A stretch of 64,000 nt of DNA from Salvator merianae (Eukaryota > Chordata > Lepidosauria > Squamata > Teiidae): the NCBI GenBank assembly GCA_003586115.2, contig QVOM02000072.1, positions 586,361-650,360 on the forward strand, given 5' to 3'. The position numbers were made by a program, and so were the translations under genes. This document shows positions 1-14,700 of the stretch, piece by piece. How positions within the stretch are numbered: position 1 is the stretch's first letter; every line of letters begins with the position of its first letter. The notes under the pieces are model-generated. The model was not told the DNA's origin. It ran no database searches and saw only the letters and a program-made list of their open reading frames with translations.

Positions 1-395
1 TCCATAAAGTTTTTGATGGCTGAGCATATTGTTGTAGATTTTTCAGGTTTTCTAAAAGTGCCCCCCAAGTCTTTTGAAAGTTCAGGTTTCTGACTTTGCC
101 TTCCATTTTGTTTATCTTTTCTGTGAGATATTCATTAGCTGCAAGGTCCCGTAATTTTCTGTATCATATATCCAGTTTCAAATGTTTTGCTGCTTTCCCA
201 GTAGTTGTTATCATAAGTTACACAACTATTATCAGAGCAGCTGTTTATTTGTTATGTAAGAAGTTTCTGCACGGTATGATACAGTAAACATAACTTAGGG
301 CCCTATCCAATACTTTCTTTCAATATTCTTTGTAGCCATAGTGCCACTGACTTAAGGGTTAGAGTGGATGAGTAAAATTTTCCCCTGAAAGTTAA

Positions 396-590
396 ACCTT
401 GTTGTTGTTGGGTACCACCAAGCTGTGGCTGACTCCTGGTTAACTCCTTGGGCACCCTTCTGCATTTGTCTTAGCAGAGATACAGAAGTGGTTTGCCATT
501 GCCTACTTCCAGGGAGAGACTGGGGCTCAAACCAGCAACTCTCTGCTTTCTAGGCAATTGGCTCTACTACTGAGCTACAGCCAGTACCAG
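396..590 (-). mobile_element. tRNA-derived SINE, antisense
   Basis: On - the right end reads as a tRNA-like head: A box TAGCTCAGTAGTAGAGC (577-561) and B box GGTTTGAGCC (533-524). The rest of the unit, up to a TTG/TTGTTG run near 400, is shared with a second copy at 48504-48690. Not a functional tRNA gene. Confidence 0.75.
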
Positions 591-967
591 TATATAAATT
601 GCTCAGAGGTTATGATTATCTAGTTTAACAGACTTGGTCCTCGTATCTAGTTCTCATTTCTCTTACACTGCAGCCACACCTTGGTGCCACAGGACACTTT
701 GAGGAGGGGACACTACTGAGTTGCAGCTCCAGATAGCAAATGCTCCCATTACACTGGCAAAGGTCCCAGAAGTATGGCCCTTAGAGCAGATGTGTAGTCC
801 ACCCTTGCTGCTGCCATGTGGTTTCTCCTGGTCTGAGAAAGGTTACTGTTGGAGGAACTTCTCAGAGTGCTCTGCAGCGACAGGTGTTTCTGGGGTTTGC
901 CCACCAACTCTTGGGGCTTCCTGAAGGAGTCTGTGTATATAGATGTGGACCCTCCCTAAGTCTCCTT

Positions 968-1148
968 GGCCCTTTCTGCACTGAGTCTTATTCTGGATTT
1001 TATCCCAGAATAGGGACTTGCTATCTGCACACTGGTGCAGACTATGGTAGGCCCTTGCTGAGGCCTGCTGTAGTCTGCACCAACATGTGGATGTCAGGTC
1101 CCTGTTCCGGGATATAATCCAGAATAAGACCTAGTGCAGAAAGGGCCC
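968..1148. mobile_element. Palindromic MITE, family A (about 180 bp)
   Basis: The left end GGCCCTTTCTGCACTGAG is the inverted form of the right end CTAGTGCAGAAAGGGCC, and the TIRs continue inward through TTATTCTGGAT and TCCCAGAATAGGGAC (right arm: GTCCC...GGATATAATCCAGAATAAG). Related copies lie at 12241-12334, 14871-15076, 36456-36640, 38305-38422 and 62914-63005. Confidence 0.8.
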
Positions 1149-2502
1149 TTGTCTGTTACTACTGATTTGGACTGGGCTGCTCTTGATTGGTGCAGTTCAA
1201 ATAACAAAATCAGCTGGGCCGAAGATATAGTGGCTTGGCATGACATGAGTATAGCCCCTTCTCTTCGTTTTCCAGTACAGCCCATGTTTGGAAAGACCTT
1301 GGAAAGACCAAAGACCTAGGCTACTTCTAGACATGCCAAAAAACCTGACAGGTGGTGAGAGGGAGCTTGGGCCAACACAGGCCTGACCACATGTCCCTAT
1401 AGTGCTGGCCCAGACCTCCATAGCACCAGCTTTGGGCAGTCATCTTTGTGGCCATAAAGAGCAGCTTCAAACAGCGCAAAGAGTCACTCCTAGCCCATCC
1501 CAATCTAATAGCCTCCTAAAGGACCGCACTGGGGGAAATATCAGCTTACCAAAAACAGTTGCCATTTCCCTCATCATCTGGATAGTTCCCTGAGAAGTAG
1601 AGCAGCAAGGTGTACCCTGGTCAGGTATCCTCCTTGGGTGACAAAGAGGGCAAGTTTCTTATGTATCTGAGATCTGCATAGAATTTGGGCAATGATAAAA
1701 AGGGCAAAAAAGTTAGTTTTCACTTAATTTGTTTAAGGATATTGCCAAAATATCATGGCCAGTGACCCACGTGGAAGAAGAAGTTTCAGAATTGCTGACA
1801 TAACTACTGAATGTCTCTCTTTGATCCTCTGTCCTCAAGTTGACCATCTATAACCACTGCATCTCTAAATCAGTCCCTTGTCGTCTGTTTCACCTTCCCT
1901 ATAAAAACAGGACTTTTATTCTTCTACCCAGCTTCATACTTGCTTTCCACTCTGCTAACCTGAGGCTGTATCCAGACTGGCAACAGAAAGCACCTGGTGG
2001 GGGCCCAGGGTGTCTACACACTAGCATTGCCCACGGGCATGAGAAACTTTTCTAAGGGTGCTTGAGTGCTCAGAAGCGTCCTTCCTGCAGAGCGAATAAA
2101 GAACTCCAAAGTCTACTAGCAGCACCTTCAGGTGCCTTTTGCTGCTTCCATATGCAGACAGCCATGTCAACACCTTATTTGGGCTACACCGCACTTGGAA
2201 GTATTTTTTTGTTGTGCCAAAAATGGCCGACATCCAGGCCATGTTGGTGCAGTAAAAAAAAATCTCTGCATCTTCAGCGCTGGGGATCTTTCATTTTCCT
2301 GCTTCAAAGGGACAAGGGTGTGTGTGTGACACATTCTGGGTAGACATTGTGTACCACCCCCCTGTGGCAGAAGCAAGTGCTTCCGTCCTGTAGCACTTGC
2401 TGGAGCCATGATGTGGACCCGAGCTTAGTTGGGTGCTACAATCCTGCAGAAAATGCTGCTGGCCTGATACAATAGTCATTGTGTTCATCGTATTGTTTTC
2501 AG

Positions 2503-2767
2503 CTGCTTACGGAATCACTGATGGCAGGGAAAAATCCTGCTGTGTTCACTTGTGACACTCTGCCTTCTGATCCCCGCCTCCTTGCAACAGTAACTAATGC
2601 TTATGTGGGCACCCGTGTCTACCGGGACATCCTCCACGTCAATGGAGTGTATAACGGAGCGGTTGGGGACACTCACCGTGCTAATATCCCCAGTCCTGTT
2701 AATGTGAAAATGAGCCTGGCTGCTAAGGAGGGCACAAGTGAGGCGTTCTCCTTGGATACCAAGACAG
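2503..2767 (+). CDS. PGGHG: PGGHG first coding exon (18 nt 5'UTR, then residues 1-83)
   Basis: The acceptor TTGTTTTCAG ends at 2502 and the donor gtatgt starts at 2768, in phase 1. The coding part starts at ATG 2521. It encodes the start of the N-terminal beta-sandwich domain of GH65, including [19 protein letters not shown] and [16 protein letters not shown], which match mammalian PGGHG closely. The reading frame is open further upstream, but only through intron sequence and with no ATG. Confidence 0.93.
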
Positions 2768-5700
2768 GTATGTGTCAACCATGTAATTAGCATCACCACC
2801 TGGACTGATGTTGATTAGGACAACAAACTGAGGCTTAATCATAATAAGATGGGAGTGATATGGGTAGAAAAGTAGTTAACTCTAAGGCTGCATCCAGGTG
2901 TTGCTTACTTATTCCACTATATGTGGATATCCCATGCTTTATTCCAGAATATCCACATATAGTGGAACAAGTAAGCAACGTCTGGATGCAGTCTGAGTGG
3001 ATTTGAGCTGATTCTGAATGACATATTATTCCTCTTGAAGGAATAATTCCAGCGTACTTCTTACTAGTGCTAACTTTGTATTAACTAGCAAATCCACAGT
3101 AGTCTGGGGTGCCTTTCCTGACTGCATTTGGCTCTAGATATTATCCTTTCGGGGAGACTGATCTTTCCAATAATCCAATATATTCTGAAGTATCGTTCCC
3201 TAAAGATTGGTCAGAAACTGCAACTGATGGAGATTGCAGCTGCCCACTTTTGTCTGTGACTTAGATGATCAGCGTGTATTGTACCCATATGTCTCCGGTT
3301 GTTCTGGTTGCTAATGCATTTCCAGACTCAGTTCAAATGGACATAGACCCTTACAGCCTTATCTGCAAACTCTGTGCTTGGACTTTCTTGCTTTGCTGAA
3401 GAACTTCAACCTGTAGTGAATGTCCTTTGTGGAAGATATAGAATATAAAGAGGTCATTTGAGATCTTAGGTTCCCATTGCCCTTTCCCCTGAGAATGAGT
3501 TAGATAAATTCATGGAGGTCTATCAATGACTACTAGAATGGATGCCTAGGTACCACCTCCAGGTTGGAGAGATAGGCAGGATGCCTCCGAAGGCCATTTG
3601 CAGGGAGTTGAGAGCAGGTCAAAGTTTTGCCTTTGTCTTCTGCTTGGGAATGTCAGAAGCAATTGGTGGGCCACTGGCTGAGGTAGGATGCTGGACTATA
3701 GGGGCCTCTTATATTCTGCCATCCCTAACTTTCTTTGGCTGCAGCAACCTTCATCCACACGATCCAGACGTCCAGTTACACAGCTACTCACAGGATTTAT
3801 GCTCACCACTCCCTTGTCCATCTTCTGACCTTCAGCGTAACCATTCAGAGGTCAGATCTCAAAGGTCAGCCTATCAGTGTGAATCTTCAGACCCAGTTCA
3901 CACCTGAGAGTCCAGACCTGGACTTGCATAGAGGAGAAGATTTCCAGGGAGCTCAGTAAGTATTATAGGAAATGCTGAGCTTGTGTTTAAAGGCTCCTTT
4001 CCTGTGTTAAGATTTAAATACAGTGGAAGGAGGAACTGCATATTTCCTGTGATTTTGAATGGTACTTATAGAAAATATTAAGGGAGGGGTTCAGGTTCAC
4101 ATAGAAAATATTAGCAGTTAATGGGAAAAATCTGTCTTGTTGCGGAATTCAGTAGATCGTGGGAGTTTGCTTAGAATAGTTTGCTCTTTGAGTTTTGGTT
4201 TCTTTTCACACTTTTCACCGTAGAACAGGATAATTATTCTGTTCTACAGTGGAACAGACCTCACAGTGTGGTGACAAGCAGCATTGTGAGGCTGTAGAAC
4301 AGACTGGCAACATTATACCAGCATTCACACTGCAAATGCCTGTATCGTGCACCGTGACAGTGGCCAGAAAACATCTAGCCGCTGCTGTAGTGACCGGAAA
4401 CACCAAACAATGGCACAGGTGCAGCTGTGCCATGTTCACAGCTGGAAGCAGTTGTGAACACACTGTACTGGAGCAGTCCAGCTGCTCCCAGTGCAGTTGT
4501 GGAGTGCAAGTAGTGATTGGGAGCAGCTGTAGTCTGCTCCTGATCACCAGGGCCTCCATGAAATGCAGAAGCACGCGTCCCTGATGCTCAGTAGTGTCAA
4601 GTGTGAAATGGCCCTTTTCATTCGTGGTCTTTTACTGCTGCATAGAAGTCCATTTCTTTTCTTTTTTTAGATCTCTAACTGCTTTCACATGGCCCTATAT
4701 ACAAATAGCTTTTAGTAGAGTGTATACAAAGTTTCTCTTGAATTATCTTGCTTTGATAGAACAGTGTTCCATTTCTAGATTTTCTTCGCACATCAGGAAA
4801 AAAAATTGTTTTCTCAGTTCCAGCTTGGGTAAATTCCAACATTTTCTCAGTTCCAACTTAGGAAGATTTTTTAAAATACAAAACTCCAGACAGGATGCCT
4901 TTTACAGAAGGGCTTGAAGCAACCAAAGCTACCCTTGCTTTAATGAGCTTGCATTTGAAATTTCTCTAGAGAAAAATAACGTAAAAGGCAAAGGCTGTGA
5001 ATAATGAAATGAGCAAATGCTTAGGCTAAATTTTCAGTTTGCGATAATACGAGGAATTAAGCTAAAGATTTGTGGAAAAGTGCCTTTGGAGTCAGGATGA
5101 GAGAAGAAAGAGGGTGTAATAAACGTTATTTGGGAGGAAAAAATCTAATAAGAAAAACTGGTTGTCAATCTGCTGCTTAGCCAAGTTCAAGGTTCTGTCA
5201 TTGATTTATAAAGTCCTAATCTAAAGCCTGAACAACTTGGGGCCCCAAATACCTAAAAGTTTCATCCTATTATAGTCCTACCTGTCAGTTGAGATTTACA
5301 AGAAAAGCCTTCTTGGTAGTTCTATCACTGTCAGCAGTCAAGGGCACAGGGACATGTGACAGAGCCTTCTTTGTGGTAGGCCCCAGGTTTTGCAATGATC
5401 TCCCCTCTGAGGTGCATCTAGCCCCATCATTACATGCATTTAAATGTATGATAAAGATGGAGCTCTTTACAAGTTAACTCTGTTTATATTTCTAGATTTA
5501 TTGTTACCTGCCCTGAAACCTTAGAATATAGAATGAGATAGATATGTAATTAAATAAATGAAGAGATTGGAAGGGTAAACCAGACTTCTTCATCTAAAGC
5601 AGGGTTCTCCAACATGTGCAGATGTTATATAGAATTTTGAGCCAACCTCAAAATGGCTGCCATGATGAGCAAGCAGAAAAATTAAAAATGTATAGGAGAG

Positions 5701-8700
5701 TTCATTTAAAGCCTGTGCAGAAATCAGACAATGTCAAAGAACTGCTGTGAGTGTGGAGAACAGAAAATAAATTTGCTAGTTGGCCATGTTATTTCATTGG
5801 CTTACTCAGGTCATCCTGTGGCTGTCAAGAAAGCCCTTGGTGGGTTCGCGAGCACCCATGACTACACTATTATAGCCCACAGCTCTGAGGGAATGGAGTT
5901 CATGCTGCATAGAGAATATGGAGATATAAGCAGAACAGACATAAGATAAGAAAGGGGGGGGAACACACACATTTCAGTGAGAGAGAGGACAGTTGGTCCA
6001 GGATGGAGATGGAGATGGGAAAGCTTCATTATCTTTTGTGACCTTCTGGTCTGGTGAAAGAACCAAAGATTCTCTTCTGAATTTTGTTGTTGTTCTAACC
6101 TTCAGCTATGTCTACGGAAAGACCTTAATCCCCGAAATAAAGGGGGGTCCTCAGCCTAGTGTACACATGATCTGGACCCCAGTGCCACAGTCAGTGACCC
6201 TTTCTGGGGAGGACAAGGAAAAGACCTGGGAGTTTCTGACTGCTGTAGCAGAGACCGAAGAAGATGTGAAGAGGAGCTTTATTGAAGGAATGAAACGGAT
6301 TGCTTCTGGTTCCTTGTATGTGTCTCACACCGAGGCATGGGGAGCCCTCTGGAAAGGATGCTGTGTAGACGTCGATGGGCCTCTTTCATTGAGCCAGGCA
6401 ATCTATGGATGCCTCTATTACTTGCTAAGTTCCATCCCACCCCAGAATTCTTCTGACTTCCTGTTCTTTGGGATCAGCCCTGGTGGCCTTTCTAATGGGA
6501 CTTCAAATGAAGATTACTGGGGTCATGTTTTCTGGGATCAGGTGAGCTTAAGAGCTATCATTGTATCTCTATTTCCCACCACTGTACAAGGGATTGATAA
6601 AATGGAGAGTTAAAACCTAGCCCTCAACTGAGCCAGTTCATTCTTCCACTGTTGAGCACATTTTCTCGTCAATACAGCTGTTGCCAGCTTTTCCTACTTG
6701 TCTATCTTGGACTATAGTGTACAGCAATCCCCACCATGAAATTCTACCAAATGAAGCTGGGCAGATAAGGTCCTCTTACGCTTGATAGCATTGTATGCAT
6801 ACTGTCCAGTAGTATCCTAATCCTTTCTGAGTTTTAACCCCAGTAAACATTATCCACAGATTTGAGGAAACTGGTTTATAGGGATAGAGCCACAGTTCTA
6901 GTACTGAGTAGGTCTGGCCCTTGTCAAAAGTTTGTTAAGGTCTTCTGAGGTAAAGTGTGTGTTCGTGTTCTTTGGGAATATCCTAGAAGCATTCATGTTT
7001 CCAGTCTGCAGGACAGCTGGGATACACAGAATGCTAAAATAAACAGTAGAGGCAATCAGGTTCTCAAGAAAAAGAAAAATAGGTTTATTTATAAATGCAG
7101 CATATAGGAATGAAAGCAAGAAATGAATAAAGGGTGGTATTGCCTCTTTATTGACAAGAGCTCTCTTGTGAAGGCTTATAGCTTCTCTAATCTCAAATTG
7201 TGGTGCTGTATCACACTGAAGTGTGATGTTTAAAACTTGGATAGCTTAAGAAAGGGTTAGACAAATTCATGGAGGGCAGGTATATCAATGGATACTAAAA
7301 TGGATGCCTAGGTTCTGCCTCCAGGTTGGCGAGACAAACAGGATGCCTCAAAGAGCCACTTTCAGGGTGTGGAGAGCAGGTGATGTTTTTGCCTTTGTGG
7401 CCTGATCCAGCAGGGCTTCTCTTATCCTCTATACTTGTGTGCCTTGTGTGTCCATCAGGATCTAGCCTTAGTACCTGTATGGAGGCAACATTTTGAAATA
7501 AGCAAATCCAACCTTCTTCACTAGCTCCCCTGATCAGTAAACAGAGTTTTAGGTAGCTTCTGGGCTTTTCTCTGCTCTTCTGGAGTAGTTTGATTATTAA
7601 AATCCAGTTAACTACCTGACTTCTTCTAGCTAATTCCAGAATGTTGTAGTCTAAGAATAACAGAACCTCAGAAGGAGAGAACTAAAACAGACAATATATT
7701 TTCCAAATCTGTTGATGGTTTGAAGCTGGGAATCCTAGTAAAGTTTATGAGGGTTTTTTCCCTGTTTTTGTAAGCAGAAATCACAACATTGTTTGATATT
7801 TACATGCACTGTCTGTGTTTTGTTAAACTCAGGATACCTGGATATACCCCAACATTTTGCTTTTCTACCCAGAAGCAGCTCGTGCTATCCTGAAATACCG
7901 TATCCGAACACTAGGAGGAGCTCTGCGCAATGCACAGGAGCAAGGATACAAGGTAGAAGCATCATAGGTGGGAGAAAGCTTTGAAGGTTCTCTTCTTTGT
8001 AGAGAGGACTCCCCAGCTGTGCTGCTTCTCTCAGCAGCTGTGCTGCTTCTCTCACCTGTTCTTAGTTATGACCAAATCCTTTCCCTTAAGTTACTCTTGG
8101 AAACGAAAAGCATATCTTTCCGAGCCCTTTGTAACTAGAAAGGTGTTTTTAAAAAGCTGTATCCTCGCAGGGGTTGACTTGATCTCCCTAGAAACAAACA
8201 GCAATTCTTGACAAAAGGTACTTTGAAACTTGCTTTTATATAAAGGAATTGCCATGAACTAGCAGCTGTTACAGAAATCATATTTTCTTACTAGAAAAAC
8301 GTGAGTGAAAGCTATAATGGTGCTTCTATGTTTAATTGTTTTTTGACTTAACAGTCTGACTGGCGTAAAATCGATTTGAAAAACGGATAATACATGGCCT
8401 CCAGAGGAATTTTCAGTAGGGTATAGAGAAGGATATCCACCCCTGAGTGACCCGCAGAAATGGAAAGTGGAAACAGAAATAACTAGTAGAAAGGGGGAAG
8501 TCACTTCTTAAATAATCAATGCTGTTCTGTCTTAACACAGCTTGAAAAAATTTACAACAAAGGTTTAAATGAAACGAAAAGCCTAGTCTCAAAGATTTAT
8601 GCACTGTTGTTAAATCATAAATTGCAAAACAAGTCAGAGTTAAAAGCAGTTTAGGAATTTGAAATAGGACATGCAATTCCAGAGACAGCCTGGGCAACGA

Positions 8701-11700
8701 TAGATACAGCAATAAAATGCCCATTGAATAGTAAAATAAAGATAAATTTGGTTGAAACTGCTTTTTAGATGGTATTTAATACCTGTTAAAGTTGTATATA
8801 TGTATTAAAAACCAAACAGTGAAATGCTGGAGAGGGTGTCAAACTACAGGGACATCATATCACATGTGGTGGATCTATAGTAGTGTAAGGAGGTTTCAGG
8901 GGAAAAGTCATAGAAGAAATCAGGAATATAACAGGTGTACAATTGGAGGTAAATGCAGAACTGTGCTTAGTGGGGCTTTTTGTGGAAAGAAATCGTGCAG
9001 TCAACAATAAAATGATGGTGAAATTTATGATATATGCATCGCAGTTGCGAATGGCACAATTTTGGAAATCTGTTGATAAATTAACATTACTAGTGTGGTA
9101 TAAAAAATTAACAGAGATCATGTTGGGCGTATTCGCAACAGACAGGAAGAATAGGATAACAGGAGAAAGCAGGAAAAATAAGTTTGAAAAGATTTTGGCT
9201 GTGATCAGACACAATAGAAAAAAGCATATCTGAGGCGGCTCAGAGATGGCTTCGAGGTGGGATTGTTCATACATTAGTCTGCCCCTCCCCCTTCTCATAA
9301 ACATTCTGTGCTAGAAACGGTGGATTAGAGAAGACTTGAGAACACGAGTGCCACACACTGTCTCTATAAGGCACCTCCAAGTCACCCCTTTTGTTATGTC
9401 TGAACACAGCCATAGTCCACATTGATCAATTTGTGTGATAAATTAAACATTAATGGGCTTGGCCTGAAGACTGCAATACTTTTTTTTTTAAGACAAAAAA
9501 ATCCAACAGAAACATGCCATGTACAATTCAACTTCCTCTTAGTATAATGATGGACCATAATGATGGAAAATGTGTAATATAAATAGGATGTAAACAAATG
9601 TATTGATTGTAAAGCATAATAAAACATTTAATTTTAAAAAAAAAACACAAGTGCTATTATGTCTTGTGATTTGACCTCCTTGCATTTTGACTGAGGCAGG
9701 GTGCTAAATTTCCATGGGAAAGTGCAGCAACAGGCCAAGAAGTCTGCCCTGAGAAGGTTTATGGAGATCAGGAAATTCACATCAATGGAGATGTTGTTCT
9801 GGCATTTCAGCAGTATTACTACATTACACAGGTAACAAAGTTATATCTTATGGACTTCAAACCAGCCCTTCCTCCATTGCTAGCACCTGTTTGTTTATTC
9901 ACATGTGCAATCAGGCATCATAGAGATAATTTGTACTGGGGAGGAACAAGGATTGAGTATGTGTTCTGGGCATTCCCACATTTGTAACATTATAACAGGG
10001 ATTCAGTTTGGACCTGCTCATTTTCATTCCTCATTTTTCCCATGCTTGGCATGAAGAAACTGTACCTTTCTCTCTCCACCCCTCACCACATTTCTGTGCA
10101 ATCAGCAATTGGATGCAGTCCCAACATTTAAATTTTGATTCATAGGGGCAGGAAAGTCAAACTCCACCCCCCATATTTCAGTGCTCCCAACATCAGAACA
10201 TGGATTCTGTTGGTGGCATTATTGGTCATTCACCTTTTGTTCCTTCTCCCTCTCCAGCCTGTATCCACCTAAGCACAACTTCAGTTCCCCATCTACCACA
10301 CAATAAAGCTTCTTGAAGGATAGATTTCTTCTCCTTTGTAATGGCAGTTTTGAGCAACTGTGCAATTTCAAAGCAGTGTGCAAGGGGGAAGAGCTCAGTG
10401 AAAAGGGAGAGCATGTGGGGGAATCGATAATCATGATAGTGAAGTTAGTAGTCAGTAAATGGACTTCTCTTCATCTCCTCGCAAGACATCCACAGTGGTA
10501 TGTGTCCCACAGTGAAGTTGTGAGGTTTGGATAGCAAAATTGATGGTGACATGGGTCATTGTTGGGGTAAGAGGACTGCACCCCCAACACAACCAGCATG
10601 CATTCCCACCCCATCCCCCAGCATTCTTGAAGAAAACTGATAGGCTCTACTGTGCTGTTTGCCCTAGAGCCACTGAAGCGCAGTGCCAGCAAAAGTCCTC
10701 TTTTAATGAAAGGAAACATTGTTTCCCTTGTGCCTTGCCAAAGGAAATGGAAGGAAACATTGTGTCCTCCTCCTTGCAGAGATGGGAGAAAAAGGAAAAT
10801 GGAGTTACATTGTCCTCCTCCTTGCAGGGACTGGAGAGAAAGGAGGAGGTATGTATTTTGAGAGTGGACTGTGGGTGCCCAGCCAACCGTAGAACAGGGT
10901 GTTGCTCAAGGCAAATGAAGCATAGCTTCCACTGTGTGTTTTCTTTTATTAAAAAATTCAAACAGGAAAAAAATCAAACAGTTTGAAGGCATACAGCCAA
11001 TGCAGCAGAACTCAGGAAATATATGCCAGGTATTTTCTCTCTTCCCAGCTCAGTAGTGATGTTCTCACCCTCCTGAGTACAATGCCCACAACAAAGTTTG
11101 TTATTGGATGGGAGGGAATGGGGAGGCCTCCCTCTGCACACCCAAAAAGTACAATACGCTCACAAAATAATCTACTTGCATGTTCTCATGCTGCAAAATA
11201 AAATGGGCTAACGATCTGGGACAGTCTGAGAACTCACTTAATCCAAATGCAAAATAGCCCTAATTTGGGTAATTTAGTCCAGAAAATAACAAAAAGGTAT
11301 TATCTTGTTAGGACAGCCAGAACTGAAGATGGTCTGTAAACTGATTAAATGTTGTGTCTGACCATATCCAGAGTTCAACCTTCTGAGCCCTTCCTTCCTG
11401 TGTGATTTTAGGACTTAAAGCTCTTTCAGCAGGAAGGAGGCTGGGACGTGATCCGTGCTGTTGCTCAATACTGGTGCAGCCGTGTAGTGTGGAATCCAGA
11501 AGAGAAAAATTACCAAATCACTGGTAAATTCTAAGAATGCTAAACTGCTTGTGTCAATTCACTGTTCTTATTGAGAGCTCTTCATGCTCAGTTCTGCATT
11601 GTACCATTTCATCTTGTACAGCCTTCTGTATTTCCTGGTTAAGCTATGTTGTCTCCAGACACGGGTAAAAACCCATGATTCTCCTGGGATTATACAGGGA

Positions 11701-14700
11701 ATGCCATACCTATGGCATTCCCAATATAGTCCCAGGTTAGTTGATTGAAAATCCAATATATCAGTATTATGGGAAATCTAGCAAGGTTGGATTTCTCATA
11801 ATATTGATTCTTTCTCTCTTCTGCCAGCTGTTTACGTTATTGTTGCTGTTCCAGATTACCCAGATGCTAGCAAGTGTGGGAAAAAAAACAAAAGGAAGTG
11901 GGTGGGCAGTCGCCAACACCCTGATATTTTTGAACAGGAACAATAATGCGAACAGCTGGCAGAGAAAGTAAGAGCCTGGGATTTTCCTGGGATTCCCTTC
12001 TGCCATCTGGCAGTGGCAAGAGGCAATTGTGGGATCTAAAGAAGATCTCCCAATTTCCTTCTGCCGTCTGGAGGCACGCTTAATCAAGATGGCTGTGCTT
12101 GATTTTCTTAATCTTTCTTTAATCCTCTGAGAGCAAGCAAGGAGGTGTTATTCTCTTGTTCGATCCAGCTGAATTCCTTTTGCTTTGCAGAACAGTTATG
12201 TTGAGCTTTATTCCTTGTCCAAAGTGGAACATAACTTGTGGCCTACCACAATCTGCACTAGCATGCAGAAGGCAGGCCCCTATTCCAAGACATAAGCCAG
12301 AATAAGGCCCAGTGCCGAAAGGGCTTTTGTGTATGTCATAAGGTTCATATCAGTGATATGCACAGTCCCTTTGGGAGCAAACCAGTTGACTTTTTTCTCC
12401 TGAACTTGATTGTGAGGTAGAATGATACGCATTTGGCTGTGTGAAGGAGACTTTCATAATTGGCTTGCACCTGAAATTATGTCAGAACACAAATCCTTTC
12501 TTTAAAGTACACTTTTTGATGTTGAAGAGATGTTTGGAGCTGTCTTGGCAACAACAGTAAAACTTCAGGAATTAAAGAAAAACCAGACAAAAGAGACTGA
12601 GCCACCTTGCTTCTTCCCTTACCAAATGGTAGAACCAGTTATGCAACACTACATGCCAATAGGCACTATTTGTTCAAATTCCAAAATTTGGTTTGGACTT
12701 AGATTTTGAACACTGTATTTAATTTTACTCATTCCATATGAATGTCCAGGCTTTCTATAACAATGCCAGGTATATTTTTGTATTCTGAAGTTTCGACCTT
12801 CTTTCAGGTGTCCTGCCCCCAGATGAGTATCATCGTGGTGTAGATAACTCTGTTTACACTAATGCCATTGCTCAGAGGAGGTAAGATAAGCCTCTTCTGA
12901 TGCGTCCATCCTTTCCCCTTCCTGCTTGGTGATGGATACAAGCTGATACCTACATTTTGTTTTGTCAATGCATGTAGCAACTCCAAGGGTATCCAACGAA
13001 GCGGAAAGCATTGTTAGTTTCATCGGTGCTTCCTTAGCTTATAAGCATGTGGAACACTATTTATTTGACTGTATGGCTAAAAGGCATGATATTGGAGGTG
13101 TAGACACCACCTCCTGGGACCTGGAAGTGCTAATTTGTTACATCCTATTCATGTTATTATATTAATTCTATACTTTTCATCCAAAGAGGTCGACATGGTA
13201 TATATAGTTCTCTCTTCATTGCAGTTTGTCCTTATGACAACCTGTGAGGTAACTGAGGATGAAAGACTTTTAGGCACTTAAGTATCTTGTCTGCCCCTGA
13301 AAAAAATAGGCTGATTCCAATCCAATGAAAAGTTGTGTGGAAAAACTGAGGTAATTGACAAGGCCACTTCCAACCTTCTTAGTTTTCCCTAGAATGAAAC
13401 CAATTCTGTGGAGAAATGGTGGATGGCAGAGAAAAAAATATTTATCAGGGAAATGTTTCAATTACATTTCAGCTCCCTAAATTTTGCAAACAGCTCTTGG
13501 GAGTACTTGTTTTAAAGTTTTTGATATGGCTGTGATTCTGTTGAGTATACTTGACCTTAATAAAGTGTGGACAAACTTTAAAAAGAAAAACCCAACCCTT
13601 CTCCTGAAGTCATTTGACTCCATCTTTTATTGGCTCTACCATGCATGCCCATACTTCAGGGATGATGGGAGTTGGATAGCTAGAAGATCACAGATTCTAC
13701 AACTATGGTGTAACAACTGTCAACGTGTAACATTACATTTGGGATGCAGTTTAAATAAGGTCGAAAGATAACTTTTGACTTCCATGGCACCCTTGCTGTG
13801 TGGCAAACATTTATGAGGTGAGAAATGTGAATCTTCTTTTAATACTCATCAGAGGAGAGACACTGCAGCTCAGAAAATTCTGGCTTTTTGGACTCTCGGG
13901 TACTTACTGATAGCTTTTTCAAGACTCCTTGTTATTATGTTCCATTGAGCTGGGTTGTCTTATGGTGACTGCGGTGACTGCAGGTTCTTGGATGATACAG
14001 AAGGGATTCAACCTACAATCCTATGATATCCAGGCACTCTACACTGAGCTACAGATATCCCCTTTAAAATGCTCCTGAAGTGTAATCCTCTACTCCGCTA
14101 GCCTTACTTAATTCTCATTCTTTTTTATCTGCTCCTTTCTAGCTTGAATTTTGCAGTTGAGTTGGGCTTGCAGTTGCAATTTGCCATTCCTGAAGAGTGG
14201 AAGGAGATTGGAAAGAAAATGAAAGTGCCTTTTGACAAAAGCAGGAGCTACCATCCAGAGTACGACGGGTTCGGCCCAGGTACGTGGATTAAGGGCAGCA
14301 GAGGGAGCAAAGCATTTAACTCTTTAAGCCAACTGCAGTGTGCCGATGGTTAGCAGGATGAGTAAAATGCAGGTTTGCAGAGTACCGAAATGCAAGAACA
14401 GCCAGCAGGTCAGAACGATATGAATGGTGGGGAGAGGCAAAGCTGTGATTGGGAGCCCCTCTCGAAGACACGCTTCCAAAGAGATTCCCCCCTCTTCTCC
14501 AAGTACTCAGCTAGCCGTGGTTGCTAAAATAGGCATGGGCAGAGACCATGATTTCATAGCAGGATATTACCAAAATTCTGGAGATTTGGAGGGGAAAAAA
14601 CCTAGCATATCCCTCATAATCACAGATTAATGGAAGCTAGATCAGGGAAAATGCAAAGCTGCAATATATTGGATCAGAAAATTGCATTATATATTCCAGT

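Larger units (their letters stand above)
1..2502. other. Upstream region of PGGHG: repeats, no gene seen
   Basis: No coding exon is recognisable. It contains an antisense tRNA-derived SINE (396-590), a short palindromic MITE (968-1148), and from about 1960 to 2430 a moderately GC-rich stretch that looks like further transposon DNA. A non-coding first exon of PGGHG may lie here but has no signal I can pin down. Confidence 0.6.

Noticed and set aside
509..582. tRNA gene on -
   Set aside because: A and B boxes are present, but the sequence is decayed, lacks a credible cloverleaf, and is joined to SINE body sequence seen again at 48504.
5993..6105. N-terminal extension of the PGGHG exon at 6106
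   Set aside because: The frame is open, but it is not conserved and a good acceptor (CTAACCTTCAG) ends at 6105; the split codon with 3955 needs this junction.
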